Origin: Ruoffia tabacinasalis
GTDB lineage: Bacteria > Bacillota > Bacilli > Lactobacillales > Aerococcaceae
DNA: 35,360 bases
Direction of reading: 5' to 3'
NCBI RefSeq assembly: GCF_005864045.1
Contig: NZ_VBSP01000022.1
Span: 1-35,360 of the forward strand
Position numbers and translations under genes: made by a program
Notes under the pieces: generated by a model
What the model saw: only the letters and a program-made list of their open reading frames with translations
Databases searched by the model: none
Told to the model about the DNA's origin: nothing
In this document: in pieces, positions 23,149 through 31,953 of the stretch
How positions within the stretch are numbered: position 1 is the stretch's first letter
Layout: every line of letters begins with the position of its first letter

Positions 23149-23979
23149 TTAGAATTCTTGATACTCTGCTGGATTTTGATCTTTCTGACGGCCATCTTCA
23201 TGAGACATAGAATTGATCTTAGCTACTTCACCTTCAGATAAATTGAAATCAAAGATATCAATGTTCTGACGCTGTCTTTGATAATTTCCTGATTTTGGAA
23301 TAGGTAAAAATCCTCTTTGGATGTGCCAACGTAAGATGACTTGATATGCCGTTTTATTATGTGCTTGAGCGATAGCTGTAATTAAATCATTCGACATCAT
23401 GTCAGCCGCTCTTCCGACTGGGCTCCAAGCTTCTGTAATGATACCTTTAGATGCATCATACTCACGTTGTGCTTCTTGATTGAAGTTTGGTTGCGTTTCA
23501 ACTTGGTTTACTGCTGGTAAAATACCTGTTTCTTTTTCCAGGCGGTCAATATGTTCAGGTAAGAAGTTGGATGTCCCAATTGAGCGAACAAGTCCTAGTT
23601 TTTGTGCATCAATGAGTGCTTGCCAAGCTTCGATATATTTATCTTCTTTTGGATTTGGCCAGTGGATTAAGTATAAGTCAATATAGTCTAAGCCAGTTCG
23701 AGCAATCGATTCCTGAATCGCAATCATTGCTTTATCATACTCATGGTAACGGCCGGGCAATTTAGACGTCAGTGTGATTTGATCACGTGACACCCCACTA
23801 TTACGAATCGCTTTACCTACAATTCCTTCGTTTTCGTAATTATAAGCAGAGTCAATTAAACGGTAACCAGATTGAATCGCCGTTTCAATTTGACGCACTC
23901 CTAATTCGCCTCGTAAACCGTAAGTTCCTAAGCCAACTTTAGGAATCGCAAACCCATCATTTAAAATATAATTTTCCAT
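23149..23979 (-). CDS. Aldo/keto reductase (2,5-diketo-D-gluconate reductase type)
   Basis: 276 residues from the ATG. The NADPH-dependent reductase fold is complete, with the catalytic tetrad Asp43, Tyr48 (LIDSAYNYENE), Lys73 (LTSKL) and His106 (YLIHWPNP). The family signatures GLDYIDLYLIHWP and a C-terminal IPKSGNYQRQRQN (cofactor phosphate binding) are present. The physiological aldehyde or ketone is unknown. The start is uncertain by one codon: a TTG at 23982 lies 9 bases after AAAGGAG, while the ATG at 23979 lies 12 after it. A minus-strand TGATACTAT at 24006-24014 is a likely extended -10. Confidence 0.9.
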   Translation of the reverse strand: MENYILNDGFAIPKVGLGTYGLRGELGVRQIETAIQSGYRLIDSAYNYENEGIVGKAIRNSGVSRDQITLTSKLPGRYHEYDKAMIAIQESIARTGLDYIDLYLIHWPNPKEDKYIEAWQALIDAQKLGLVRSIGTSNFLPEHIDRLEKETGILPAVNQVETQPNFNQEAQREYDASKGIITEAWSPVGRAADMMSNDLITAIAQAHNKTAYQVILRWHIQRGFLPIPKSGNYQRQRQNIDIFDFNLSEGEVAKINSMSHEDGRQKDQNPAEYQEF

Positions 23980-24005
23980 CAATTACAATCACTCCTTTAA
24001 CCATA

Positions 24006-24014
24006 ATAGTATCA
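24006..24014 (-). promoter_or_regulatory. Extended -10 promoter of the aldo/keto reductase gene
   Basis: The minus strand reads TGATACTAT, about 27 bases before the start codon. A GCGCTTTC half of a catabolite (cre) site lies just upstream, but the other half does not match. Confidence 0.4.
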
Positions 24015-24065
24015 CGAAAGCGCTGCTGTGACTAACTTTATGCGCTACTGGGAAGGGATGGTGTG

Positions 24066-24096
24066 TTTGCGGGGCGTCGTGAGGGAGCACGACACT
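24066..24096. repeat. Single copy of the GC-rich hairpin repeat
   Basis: These 31 bases (TTTGCGGGGCGTCGTG...ACACT) are identical to part of the 42-bp units at 26001-26120. The core is the hairpin GTCGTG-AGGGAG-CACGAC. Together the two sites bracket the HTH-ImmA/DUF4411 cassette. Confidence 0.9.
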
Positions 24097-24174
24097 ACAA
24101 ATACTACTGTTTGAAAAATTTATGTATTACTAAATAAATAAGCATTAATATTTAAATTCAAAAATTATATAACA

Positions 24175-24215
24175 TAAAAAAATAGTACGCATCCCATTTA
24201 GGATTTCGTACTATT
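24175..24215 (-). terminator. Terminator of the HTH-ImmA/DUF4411 cassette
   Basis: AATAGTACG (24181-24189) pairs with CGTACTATT (24207-24215), with an inner ATCC/GGAT stem; the minus strand continues TTTTTTT. Confidence 0.88.
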
Positions 24216-24223
24216 TATAGATT

Positions 24224-24730
24224 TTATATTTCTAAGTTTATTTCCTCAAAAAAAGTATTAATATTAATACAAGCGACTTCAAATTTATCGCATACATCAG
24301 GTATCTTAGCTGATTTACTTGGTTGAGATATGTTTAAATTCACATTCCGTGTTTCACTCGTGACTAATGTTAAGTTTAAATCTTTAGCGATGGCTATGAG
24401 CCAAGGATCCGCAATCCTTTCATGTGCCCAACCTTTATCAGATGTTAATGCTTTATCGTTATAAAATGGACTATTCTGTAAATAACTAAGTACTTCAGTC
24501 CATCCAATTACAAAATCCTTATGATTAATTATATCATTAGTATAATTTTCTGTAATCCAATTATTAAATTTTTCGTCTTGAAATTGCTCATTTAAAACAA
24601 TTTTGGGTATAACTACGCTCTTATTAATTATATCTTCAAAAAACAACCAAAAACTAGGAAAATAATTAAATTTATAATATCTATCATAAAAATCAAGGTA
24701 AATATTAGTATCCAAAAGATATTTTGTCAT
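24224..24730 (-). CDS. DUF4411 PIN-like protein
   Basis: 168 residues. The N-terminus KYLLDTNIYLDFYDRYY and the acidic residues Asp7, Glu48 (IVLNEQF), Asp108 (RIADPWLIAIAKD) and Glu126 (VTSETRN) fit a PIN-type nuclease active site of the DUF4411 family. PIN proteins are often the RNA-cleaving toxins of toxin-antitoxin pairs. Its start codon shares one base with the stop of the HTH-ImmA gene (TAATG), so the two are translationally coupled, and a terminator follows. Both genes are strikingly AT-rich compared with the ATPase genes nearby. Probably the toxin or effector of the pair; nuclease activity is inferred. Confidence 0.85.
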   Translation of the reverse strand: MTKYLLDTNIYLDFYDRYYKFNYFPSFWLFFEDIINKSVVIPKIVLNEQFQDEKFNNWITENYTNDIINHKDFVIGWTEVLSYLQNSPFYNDKALTSDKGWAHERIADPWLIAIAKDLNLTLVTSETRNVNLNISQPSKSAKIPDVCDKFEVACININTFFEEINLEI

Positions 24731-25842
24731 TACCTTCTTCCTTTCTTCAAGGTTTTAAAGCCTTTATAACCAACACCTAAGATATTAAATGCATCTGTAT
24801 AGGTTATACGATTTTGCTTCAAAGCATTATCAACATATTTAAAGAAATCTTGATCTAATCTAAATAATAAATTCTTATTATAGTCACCGCCTGTACTTTT
24901 AGTTAACGGTCGTATGTTATTATAATTTTTTTCTAATTCGTGAATTATTTCTGTAAACTTATTTTTTGAAATGTAATTTAAATCCAATAATCTACGAGCT
25001 ATAACATATTGACTTACATTGAATTTGCGTGATAGTGACTCAATATCTTGATTAGTATACATATTCAATTCGGATTCTGGAACTAACAATTCAGCAGTAA
25101 CTTTATTTACGAAAGCTTCAGTAGGATCAAATTGATATGTATCAGTTTCAATAACATTAAAAATATCATCAATATTTAAAAATATATGGATAAATTCATG
25201 AATTAGAGTAAATAGTTGTCCATTTTTACTGTCTTTCTGATTAACAAATATAATCGGTGCTTTTTTGTCACTTAGGACAAATCCTCTAAATTCATTTATA
25301 TCCAAATTTCGATGTGTATCATCTTTAATCTTTCCATTAAAAAAGACAAAAACACCTAGATTATTCATTCGTTCTCTGAAAAATTGTATTGGATTTTTAT
25401 TAACTGCTTTATAATAATCTTTAGAAATATCTAAATATTTTCTTACCACATCTGCCAGCACCATATAGTTATCATGGATAGTATATTTCCCAACAAATTC
25501 TATTTCATAGTCAATTTCTGACCTTAAAAAATCTTGTTTGAGCTCCATTTCAGAAATAGTATCTTTCAGTTCCGCGCTTACTCCTTCAAGATTTTTTGAA
25601 TTAAAAGTTCTAAATGACAATCTATCATTGTCAATTTCAATAGGTTCTTGTAACATTAGTAATCCGGTTGGAATATTGATGATTCTCGCAATGTCTGACA
25701 ATTGGTTAAATGTTGGGTTTTTTTCGCCGCTAATCACTTGATTATAAACACTGACTTTATCTTGAAGTCTTTTAATAGGAGTTTGTGACTGTCCAACATA
25801 GTACGATAAAACATCTGTATTAATATCTAGTCTTGTGACCAC
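24730..25842 (-). CDS. XRE-HTH / ImmA-IrrE metallopeptidase fusion
   Basis: 370 residues. The first ~65 residues form a degenerate XRE-type helix-turn-helix (VISGEKNPTFNQLSDIARII). The ImmA/IrrE (COG2856) Zn-peptidase domain has HEFIH at 215-219 and the downstream EAFVNKVTAELLVP (from 242), giving the third ligand and the LLxP motif. The C-terminal ~100 residues are less clear and end in a basic tail. ImmA cleaves phage-type repressors; fused HTH-ImmA proteins next to DUF4411 occur as predicted toxin-antitoxin-like pairs. Start: GTG at 25842, supported by AGAGGTGA, a near-perfect ribosome site at the right spacing. It probably represses its own promoter. Confidence 0.88.
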   Translation of the reverse strand: MVTRLDINTDVLSYYVGQSQTPIKRLQDKVSVYNQVISGEKNPTFNQLSDIARIINIPTGLLMLQEPIEIDNDRLSFRTFNSKNLEGVSAELKDTISEMELKQDFLRSEIDYEIEFVGKYTIHDNYMVLADVVRKYLDISKDYYKAVNKNPIQFFRERMNNLGVFVFFNGKIKDDTHRNLDINEFRGFVLSDKKAPIIFVNQKDSKNGQLFTLIHEFIHIFLNIDDIFNVIETDTYQFDPTEAFVNKVTAELLVPESELNMYTNQDIESLSRKFNVSQYVIARRLLDLNYISKNKFTEIIHELEKNYNNIRPLTKSTGGDYNKNLLFRLDQDFFKYVDNALKQNRITYTDAFNILGVGYKGFKTLKKGRR

Positions 25843-25874
25843 ATTCTCACCTCTTTTGACTTAATTTCAATCTA

Positions 25875-25883
25875 ATTATAACA
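25875..25883 (-). promoter_or_regulatory. Extended -10 promoter of the HTH-ImmA/DUF4411 cassette
   Basis: The minus strand reads TGTTATAAT, a perfect extended -10, with a weak TTTCTA 17 bases upstream. Nearby AGATTAG/TTAGATT words and AGAAGATTCT could be operators for the HTH protein. Confidence 0.55.
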
Positions 25884-25967
25884 AGAATCTTCTAATCTAG
25901 AAAGAAAAATTAATATTTCTATAGAATATTCATAATATAATTATACATTTTCAAGAAGTTATTATCA

Positions 25968-26156
25968 TGCGCGCGACGGTACTCATTCAAATTTCCGGTA
26001 TGTCGTGAGGGAGCACGACACTCCGTATTCCCATTTGCGGGGCGTCGTGAGGGAGCACGACACTCCGTATTCCCATTTGCGGGGCGTCGTGAGGGAGCAC
26101 GACACTCCGTATTCCCATTTGCGGGACGTCGCGACACTCCACGACGCCCCGCAACC
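25968..26156. repeat. 42-bp GC-rich hairpin repeat array
   Basis: Three near-identical copies (26001-26036 truncated by six bases, 26037-26078, 26079-26120) follow a degenerate copy (about 25968-26004, roughly 25 of 37 positions matching) and end in a rearranged inverted copy (26121-26156, GCGGGACGTCG against CGACGCCCCGC). Each unit has the hairpin GTCGTG-AGGGAG-CACGAC, and neighbouring units can form a longer one from CACGAC...CCG to CGG...GTCGTG. The inter-hairpin bases are the same in every unit, so this is not CRISPR. The array lies between the ATPase-operon terminator and the cassette promoter. The rest of 25843-26216 holds that promoter and terminator and no gene. Confidence 0.93.
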
Positions 26157-26181
26157 CATAAATCCCTCATAAAACAAGAAA

Positions 26182-26204
26182 AAACCCACCGATCTGGTGG
26201 GTTT
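26182..26204 (-). terminator. Terminator of the V-type ATPase operon
   Basis: AAACCCACC and GGTGGGTTT pair in a 9-bp stem with a 5-base loop; the minus strand continues TTTTTTCTTG. It stands 12 bases after the ntpD stop, so the operon ends at ntpD. Confidence 0.92.
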
Positions 26205-26216
26205 CCTCTTTTATAA

Positions 26217-26849
26217 CTAATCTTCTTGATCGAAATCTTTGATTTTCATCAGACGTGTAATTTCTGCCCGTTCATTTTCGTCAAGTTTCATTTGAATAGT
26301 TTTGATTGTTTCTTCCAAGTCTGGAATTGTTCGTTCGTGTAAGGCATTTACTCGGCGTCGCGTTCTTTCGATTTCATTCGCCAATAATTGACTCGTCTTT
26401 TCAAGTTCAGCGAGTTTTAACATTTTAGGTAGAACATCACTGAATTCTTGTAAAGTTTCATCTAAGTCTGCGTTCGAGTTGATGTAACCATAGTTCAGTG
26501 ACTGATCATCTTGGTCATCTGAACTGAAGTGCATTTTAGGCACTTTTACACTCATCATATTTTCCTTACGAACATCTACCGTTACATCGTATTGAGGGAC
26601 TAATGAAATCTGTTCTAGATATTCCTCATGCAGTAAAGCTTTTGCCAAGGCAAAGTTTTGCATTCCTTTTTTCAGGTGGCCCTCAACTTCTTGACGATAG
26701 GCATTGTTCTCACGAATTAATTCGATAAAACTACGCATTAACCCGTCTTGTTTGTCTTTTAAGACATCATGCCCGCGTGTTGCTAATGCTAAACGGTCTT
26801 TCAGACGAGCAAGTTCCATTCTTGTCGGATTAACGTTTAGTTGTGCCAT
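26217..26849 (-). CDS. ntpD: V-type ATPase subunit D
   Basis: 210 residues, the central-axle subunit of the soluble V1 part. The start LNVNPTRMELARLKDRLALATRGHDVLKDKQDGLM is the family signature; long N- and C-terminal helices form the coiled-coil rotor inside the A3B3 ring. Its ATG is 6 bases after the ntpB stop and the AAGGGTGA ribosome site overlaps that stop. It is the last gene of the operon; no ntpH or ntpJ follows, unlike in E. hirae. Confidence 0.95.
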   Translation of the reverse strand: MAQLNVNPTRMELARLKDRLALATRGHDVLKDKQDGLMRSFIELIRENNAYRQEVEGHLKKGMQNFALAKALLHEEYLEQISLVPQYDVTVDVRKENMMSVKVPKMHFSSDDQDDQSLNYGYINSNADLDETLQEFSDVLPKMLKLAELEKTSQLLANEIERTRRRVNALHERTIPDLEETIKTIQMKLDENERAEITRLMKIKDFDQED

Positions 26850-26855
26850 CGCTTA

Positions 26856-28238
26856 TCACCCTTCCTCAGTCTTTGGTAAGTACTGATCCAAGTGTTCCTC
26901 ACTAATACGAGTTAATTCTGTACGCGGCAAGATACCTAATAAGTCCCAACCAATTGCTAATGTATCTTCAATTGTTCGGTTTGTGTAGTAACCTTGGTTC
27001 ACGTAACGTTGTTCAAATTCATCTGCAAACTCTAAGTATTTCAAGTCACTGTCCGTTAAGGCAGAGTCCCCTAATACAGAAGCTAAACTTTTCGCTTCTT
27101 TACCTTGAGCATACGCAGAGAAAATTTGGTTCATAGTAGATGCGTGGTCCGCACGTGTCTTACCTTCCCCAATCCCGTTATCTTTCAGACGTGATAATGA
27201 TGGCAAAACATCTACTGGTGGTTCAATACCTTGGTTATACAACTCACGAGATAATAAAATTTGTCCCTCAGTAATATAACCGGTTAAGTCAGGGATCGGG
27301 TGAGTGATATCATCTTCCGGCATGGTAACAATTGGAATTTGAGTCACTGATCCGTTAGAACCTTCGATACGACCTGCACGCTCATAAAGTGTCGCTAAGT
27401 TTGTGTATAAGTAACCTGGGTAACCACGACGTCCCGGCACTTCACGTCGTGCTGCTGATACTTCACGTAATGCGTTCGCGTAGTTAGTCATATCTGACAT
27501 AATTACAAGCACGTGCATGTCTTTTTCAAACGCTAAATATTCAGCGGCTGTCAGAGCCATACGTGGTGTTGCGATACGTTCAATAGCTGGGTCATCCGCT
27601 AAGTTGATAAATACAACTGAACGGTCGATCGCACCAGTTTCAGTAAAGTCATTAATGAAGAATTCTGCCTCTTCGAAAGTAACCCCGATAGCTGCGAAAA
27701 CAACCGCGAACTTCTCATCTGAATTGACTACCGACGCTTGACGTGCAATTTGTGCAGCCAAGTCTTGGTGAGGAAGTCCAGATCCAGAGAAGATTGGTAA
27801 TTTTTGACCACGAACTAATGTGTTTAAATGGTCAATCGTTGATACTCCTGTTTGAACAAATTCGTTTGGATACAGACGTTTAACCGGGTTAATTGCTTGC
27901 CCGTTAATATCTAATGATTTCTCAGGAATTAAATCTGGTCCACCATCAGCAATTCGTCCCATACCGTCAAAACGGCGTCCAATAATATCTTCAGACACAT
28001 CTAATGTTAATGGGTGTCCTAAGAAACGGATTTTTGTATCCATTTTGTTGATTCCTGCTGAACCTTCGAATAATTGAACGACAGCTTTATCGTCTTTAAC
28101 TTCTAGTACTTGGCCTCGACGTGTTTCGCCGCTACCTAATTGAACATCTACAAGTTCGTCGAATTTTACTCCTTCAACGTCTTGAACCGTAATTAACGGA
28201 TCGACTATTTCAGTAATACCTCTATAATCTTTTAACAC
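26856..28238 (-). CDS. ntpB: V-type ATPase non-catalytic subunit B
   Basis: 460 residues. B alternates with A in the V1 hexamer. The nucleotide-site loop reads [11 protein letters not shown], without a Walker A lysine, as in all B subunits, and [17 protein letters not shown] carries the arginine finger region. The frame is open from an ATG at 28256, overlapping ntpA by 17 bases, but the family begins M-I/L-K-x-Y-R and GGAGGTGAGG sits 6 bases before a GTG at 28238 that gives exactly (V)LKDYR. I therefore take the GTG, one base after the ntpA stop. Confidence 0.95.
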   Translation of the reverse strand: MLKDYRGITEIVDPLITVQDVEGVKFDELVDVQLGSGETRRGQVLEVKDDKAVVQLFEGSAGINKMDTKIRFLGHPLTLDVSEDIIGRRFDGMGRIADGGPDLIPEKSLDINGQAINPVKRLYPNEFVQTGVSTIDHLNTLVRGQKLPIFSGSGLPHQDLAAQIARQASVVNSDEKFAVVFAAIGVTFEEAEFFINDFTETGAIDRSVVFINLADDPAIERIATPRMALTAAEYLAFEKDMHVLVIMSDMTNYANALREVSAARREVPGRRGYPGYLYTNLATLYERAGRIEGSNGSVTQIPIVTMPEDDITHPIPDLTGYITEGQILLSRELYNQGIEPPVDVLPSLSRLKDNGIGEGKTRADHASTMNQIFSAYAQGKEAKSLASVLGDSALTDSDLKYLEFADEFEQRYVNQGYYTNRTIEDTLAIGWDLLGILPRTELTRISEEHLDQYLPKTEEG

Positions 28239-28239
28239 G

Positions 28240-30018
28240 TTAGACCTCACCTCCATCTTGCATCACTTGTCTTAACGTATCATCAATCGCTTTACGAATT
28301 TCTGCGTAAGGCGCTTCTGTGTTATCTTCGATATATTTCATACGTCCGATACGCTCTCTTAAGTTAACTGTTCCATTTAAGATACTGTTAATTGAAGCTC
28401 CAAGCTCTAAAGTCTCGCGACCTTTCTCTTCAAAATAAAGAATTGTTTGTAACATTTGAGCTTGTTTCTCTAAGTCCGTAAATGTATCCACATCATCATA
28501 AGCGTTTTGTTGTAAGTAGTCTGTACGAATCATTGCGGCTGTTTGTAATTTCAAGCGGTCTGTATCTGATAAAGATTCAACCCCTACTAAACGAACAATT
28601 TCTTCTAATTCAGACTCATCTTGTAGTAAAGCACGCGTATGTTTAACCATTGAATCCCAATCGATTCCTAAACGGTTACCCATAATAATATTCATATCTG
28701 AAGAATATAATGAGTATGATGTTAACCAGTTTACTGATGGGAAGTGACGACGGCGAGCAAGCGTTGCATCTAGTCCCCAGAACACTTTCGCTACACGCAT
28801 TGTGTTTTGTGTTACTGGTTCAGATGTATCTCCTCCGGGAGGTGATACCGCTCCAATCGCTGTGATGTCCCCTGTACGTTCTGGTTTACCTAAAGTTTCT
28901 ACTTTACCAGCACGCTCGTAGTATTCTGCAAGTCGACTACCTAAGTAAGCTGGGTAACCTTCGTCCCCTGGCATCTCTTCTAAACGACCTGAGATTTCAC
29001 GTAATGCCTCTGCCCAACGAGAAGTTGAATCCGCCATAACGGCAACAGAGTAACCCATATCACGGAAATATTCTGCGATTGTAATCCCTGTATAGATTGA
29101 CGCTTCACGAGCCGCAACCGGCATATCTGATGTATTGGCAATTAAGATTGTACGGTCCATAATTGATTTACCAGTATGTGGGTCAACTAGTTCTGGGAAT
29201 TCGTTAATAACCTCTGTCATCTCGTTTCCACGCTCACCACAACCGATATAAACAACGATGTCCACGTCTGCCCATTTAGCAATCTGATGTTGTACAACAG
29301 TCTTCCCTGCACCGAATGGTCCAGGAACGGTTGCTGCTCCACCTTTAACTACTGGAAATAATGTATCAATGACACGTTGTCCAGTAATTAATGGCTCATC
29401 AGGTGTACGTTTACGTGCAGTTTTACGTCCTTCACGGATTGGTGAAGATTGAATCATGTTAAATTCTTTCACTTCACCATTTTCTAATTCAACAGTGTAT
29501 AAAGTATCTTCTACTTTGAATTCACCATCTTGAATTGATTTAATTGTTCCTTTTGTACCTACAGGTACCATAATTTTATGTGAGATAACATCAGTTTCAG
29601 GAACTTCACCGATGATATCTCCTGATTCGACCATGTCTCCAACTTCAACATTTTTTGTAAAATTCCAAATTGTTTCACGATCTAAAGCTGGTAAGTGAAC
29701 TCCACGGTCTAAGAATGAATTATTTGATAATTCTGCTAGTTTTTGTAGTGGTCTTTGAATACCATCAAACATTCCAGCAATTAATCCAGGTCCTAATTCA
29801 ACTGATAATGGTTTTCCTGTAGGTTTTACAGGCTCTCCAGGACCGACCATTGAAGTCTCTTCATAAACTTGTACGTAAACATTTTCGTTACGAATTTGGA
29901 TAATTTCACCAACTAAGTTAGCGTCACCAACGTAACAAATGTCACGAATTTTTGCGTTATCTAAGCCCTTTGCGACTACCAAAGGACCAGATACTGATAC
30001 GATTGTTCCAGAATCCAA
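28240..30018 (-). CDS. ntpA: V-type ATPase catalytic subunit A
   Basis: 592 residues, like the 593 of E. hirae NtpA. Walker A is GPFGAGKT at 233-240, the catalytic Glu262 is in GCGERGNEM, and the A-specific bulge domain (about 110-200) is present. It hydrolyses or makes ATP in V1. The start is a TTG, unusual for the main catalytic subunit but clearly placed 8 bases after AGGAGG; no ATG is near. The stop lies inside the ribosome site region of ntpB, so translation is linked. Confidence 0.97.
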   Translation of the reverse strand: MDSGTIVSVSGPLVVAKGLDNAKIRDICYVGDANLVGEIIQIRNENVYVQVYEETSMVGPGEPVKPTGKPLSVELGPGLIAGMFDGIQRPLQKLAELSNNSFLDRGVHLPALDRETIWNFTKNVEVGDMVESGDIIGEVPETDVISHKIMVPVGTKGTIKSIQDGEFKVEDTLYTVELENGEVKEFNMIQSSPIREGRKTARKRTPDEPLITGQRVIDTLFPVVKGGAATVPGPFGAGKTVVQHQIAKWADVDIVVYIGCGERGNEMTEVINEFPELVDPHTGKSIMDRTILIANTSDMPVAAREASIYTGITIAEYFRDMGYSVAVMADSTSRWAEALREISGRLEEMPGDEGYPAYLGSRLAEYYERAGKVETLGKPERTGDITAIGAVSPPGGDTSEPVTQNTMRVAKVFWGLDATLARRRHFPSVNWLTSYSLYSSDMNIIMGNRLGIDWDSMVKHTRALLQDESELEEIVRLVGVESLSDTDRLKLQTAAMIRTDYLQQNAYDDVDTFTDLEKQAQMLQTILYFEEKGRETLELGASINSILNGTVNLRERIGRMKYIEDNTEAPYAEIRKAIDDTLRQVMQDGGEV

Positions 30019-30030
30019 TAATAATACCTC

Positions 30031-30342
30031 CTATAGAATATTTTGACCGACGGCTTTTTGCACATTTTCTTGAACGCGCTGTAAACCGATACTTTCAGAA
30101 TCACAATCACTTGGGATTAGAATGAAGGCCGGCATGAATTCATCATCATATTTTTTAATAATATCTGGTATTTGTTGTGCCAGATTTTCAGTAATAAAAA
30201 TCACACCGTAATCATCTTTTATGATATCTTTGACAACTTGACGTCCTTGTTTTGCGTCTGTTGTATAAAATACATTCATTCCTAACATCCCGAAAGCGTA
30301 AACTGTATCTTTCTCTCCTACGATAGCGATTTTATACTGCAT
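30031..30342 (-). CDS. ntpG: V-type ATPase subunit F (NtpG)
   Basis: 103 residues with the Rossmann-like YKIAIVGEKDTVYAFGMLG and GVIFITENLAQQI typical of subunit F, which caps the D axle and contacts subunit d. Its ATG lies inside the end of ntpC (11-base overlap) and its stop is 12 bases before the ntpA start. Confidence 0.93.
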   Translation of the reverse strand: MQYKIAIVGEKDTVYAFGMLGMNVFYTTDAKQGRQVVKDIIKDDYGVIFITENLAQQIPDIIKKYDDEFMPAFILIPSDCDSESIGLQRVQENVQKAVGQNIL

Positions 30343-31336
30343 AATCTAATCTCATCCTATCTCTAACAATATCTGATTCAATGTTATTAATTTTACCTGT
30401 TAAAACCAATCGGATATTCTTCACTTCAATCTCTTTCGCACTAATGAACGCTAAGACAGGTAACGGACCAAAAACAAGGAATCTTGCTTGTTGTAAATAC
30501 GTTTCCGTTGCATTATCTATTGCTTGTTCAAAGCGTCTTAAGGAGAATTTTCCTTGATCATCCATTGCTTCAGCTACAATATCACGGTAATCAGGTGAGT
30601 CTGAAAAGACACGAATCGCATTCTCCATCCCGCCTTCAGCCACTTCAACAAAGTAATCTGTTGAAATCGCTCCTTCGTTAGTGATTGTTGCTTGTAAGTG
30701 TGTTCGACCACGATCATTGGCCATCGCTCTAAAGAATATCGACATATTTGTATTATCAATTAACTTTTCAATATAACGTGTTACGTCATGATCGGCAATC
30801 TCTTCCGATAATCGCTTCAAATGATGGACGTAAGCACGGTCTACGAAAATATCAATATCATTCAACCGAGGTGTCTCCGCAAATTCAATTCTTAGATTGT
30901 TGATGTTTTGCATATACCATTTTGGTAAAACATCCGATTGTCCTTGAGAAACCGCACGGCGAAATTCATAAATGGGATATAGCCCGATATCAATTAATGT
31001 TTGGTCAAAGTCTTTACCCGTAAGTTCTTCTTTGAATAACACTTTGATATTGTGATAAGCATAGCTTAAAGTCATTAATTCTGAAAGTACGGGACTTGGC
31101 GATTGATCCATAATCCATTGGTAAGTTTCTTTCAACTCATCCATTAACATATCGTCATACTCTCTCGTTTGAATCGCTTCTTCCATACCATCACGGTAAC
31201 CGGTGTCGGCTAATACTCGAACAGCATCCTCATAGGTTTTGGCTGATAACATTCGGTCATAGTCACTTTGCTTTAGGAGATTAGTCTCTTGTACGCGAAC
31301 CGTTGTATTCAACGGTCCATATGAACTATCTTGCAT
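30332..31336 (-). CDS. ntpC: V-type ATPase subunit C/d (NtpC)
   Basis: 334 residues from the ATG at 31336. NtpC is the funnel-shaped, all-helical d subunit that links the D/F axle to the membrane rotor ring. The three-fold repeated helical pattern and the LNTTVRVQETNLLKQSDYDRML start agree with the family. A GTG at 31345 is in frame but lies within the Shine-Dalgarno; AGGAGG is 8 bases before the ATG. It overlaps ntpG by 11 bases. Confidence 0.93.
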   Translation of the reverse strand: MQDSSYGPLNTTVRVQETNLLKQSDYDRMLSAKTYEDAVRVLADTGYRDGMEEAIQTREYDDMLMDELKETYQWIMDQSPSPVLSELMTLSYAYHNIKVLFKEELTGKDFDQTLIDIGLYPIYEFRRAVSQGQSDVLPKWYMQNINNLRIEFAETPRLNDIDIFVDRAYVHHLKRLSEEIADHDVTRYIEKLIDNTNMSIFFRAMANDRGRTHLQATITNEGAISTDYFVEVAEGGMENAIRVFSDSPDYRDIVAEAMDDQGKFSLRRFEQAIDNATETYLQQARFLVFGPLPVLAFISAKEIEVKNIRLVLTGKINNIESDIVRDRMRLDYAV

Positions 31337-31348
31337 GTAATCCACCTC

Positions 31349-31915
31349 CTATGATTTTTTGAAAATTTTATCAACGATAAGTGTTTGTAAAGAACTCGCC
31401 TTCTCTTCCACTAAGTTATCGAATAAATAATTGTATTCTATACTTCCTTGGCGTAGGACAAAGCCTGCTTTGTCAGCGACTGTCTCATTAGAAACTGTCG
31501 CATTCACTTGAAGCGAGTTATTTAATAAGTCACGTGTTTTTTCACCTAAAACAATTTCGTATTGTTCAGGATTTGAATAGTCATTTAGAACACTTTTGAT
31601 GAATTTTGTTGTTGTTTCAGCATCAAGTTGTTCAAATGAGTGCTTCACTTGAGCAATATAATCGCTTATAATTGCTTGCTTTGTCTCTAATATTTGGTCC
31701 CGTTTCTTTAAACTTTCACTGTTAAGCGAAATGTCTAATTGATGTTTGCTCTCTTGTTCAAGATTAAATTTACGTTTAACAAATGTTTGTTTTAGATTTT
31801 CTTTTTTAGTTTCCGTTTCGGCCGCTTGCTCTTGTTCGTAAGCGTGGACCGCTTGGTCAACCTTGGCTTGTTCTCGTTCGATAACACTCTTGGTTAATCC
31901 ATTAATGTCAGCCAT
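31349..31915 (-). CDS. ntpE: V-type ATPase subunit E
   Basis: 188 residues. The N-terminal ~100 residues are charged and helical (VIEREQAKVDQAVHAYEQEQAAETETKKEN), forming the peripheral stalk with NtpF; the C-terminal globular part (about 110-188) binds subunit B. AGAGGAGTGA precedes the ATG. It follows ntpK by 38 bases and is followed by ntpC after 12. Confidence 0.9.
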   Translation of the reverse strand: MADINGLTKSVIEREQAKVDQAVHAYEQEQAAETETKKENLKQTFVKRKFNLEQESKHQLDISLNSESLKKRDQILETKQAIISDYIAQVKHSFEQLDAETTTKFIKSVLNDYSNPEQYEIVLGEKTRDLLNNSLQVNATVSNETVADKAGFVLRQGSIEYNYLFDNLVEEKASSLQTLIVDKIFKKS

Positions 31916-31953
31916 CTACTCACTCCTCTCTTGTCTACTTGTAAAAGCAGTAA

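Noticed and set aside
24015-24032. Catabolite-repression (cre) site before the aldo/keto reductase gene
   Set aside because: Only the GCGCTTTC half fits; the other half does not match.
25968-26156. CRISPR array
   Set aside because: The whole 42-base unit repeats, including what would be spacers, and no cas genes are present.
25919-26189. Open frames across the 42-bp array (repeating ANGNTECRAPS-like and KWEYGVSC-like peptides)
   Set aside because: The unit length is a multiple of three, so any frame without stops stays open; there is no ribosome site and the peptides have no known form.
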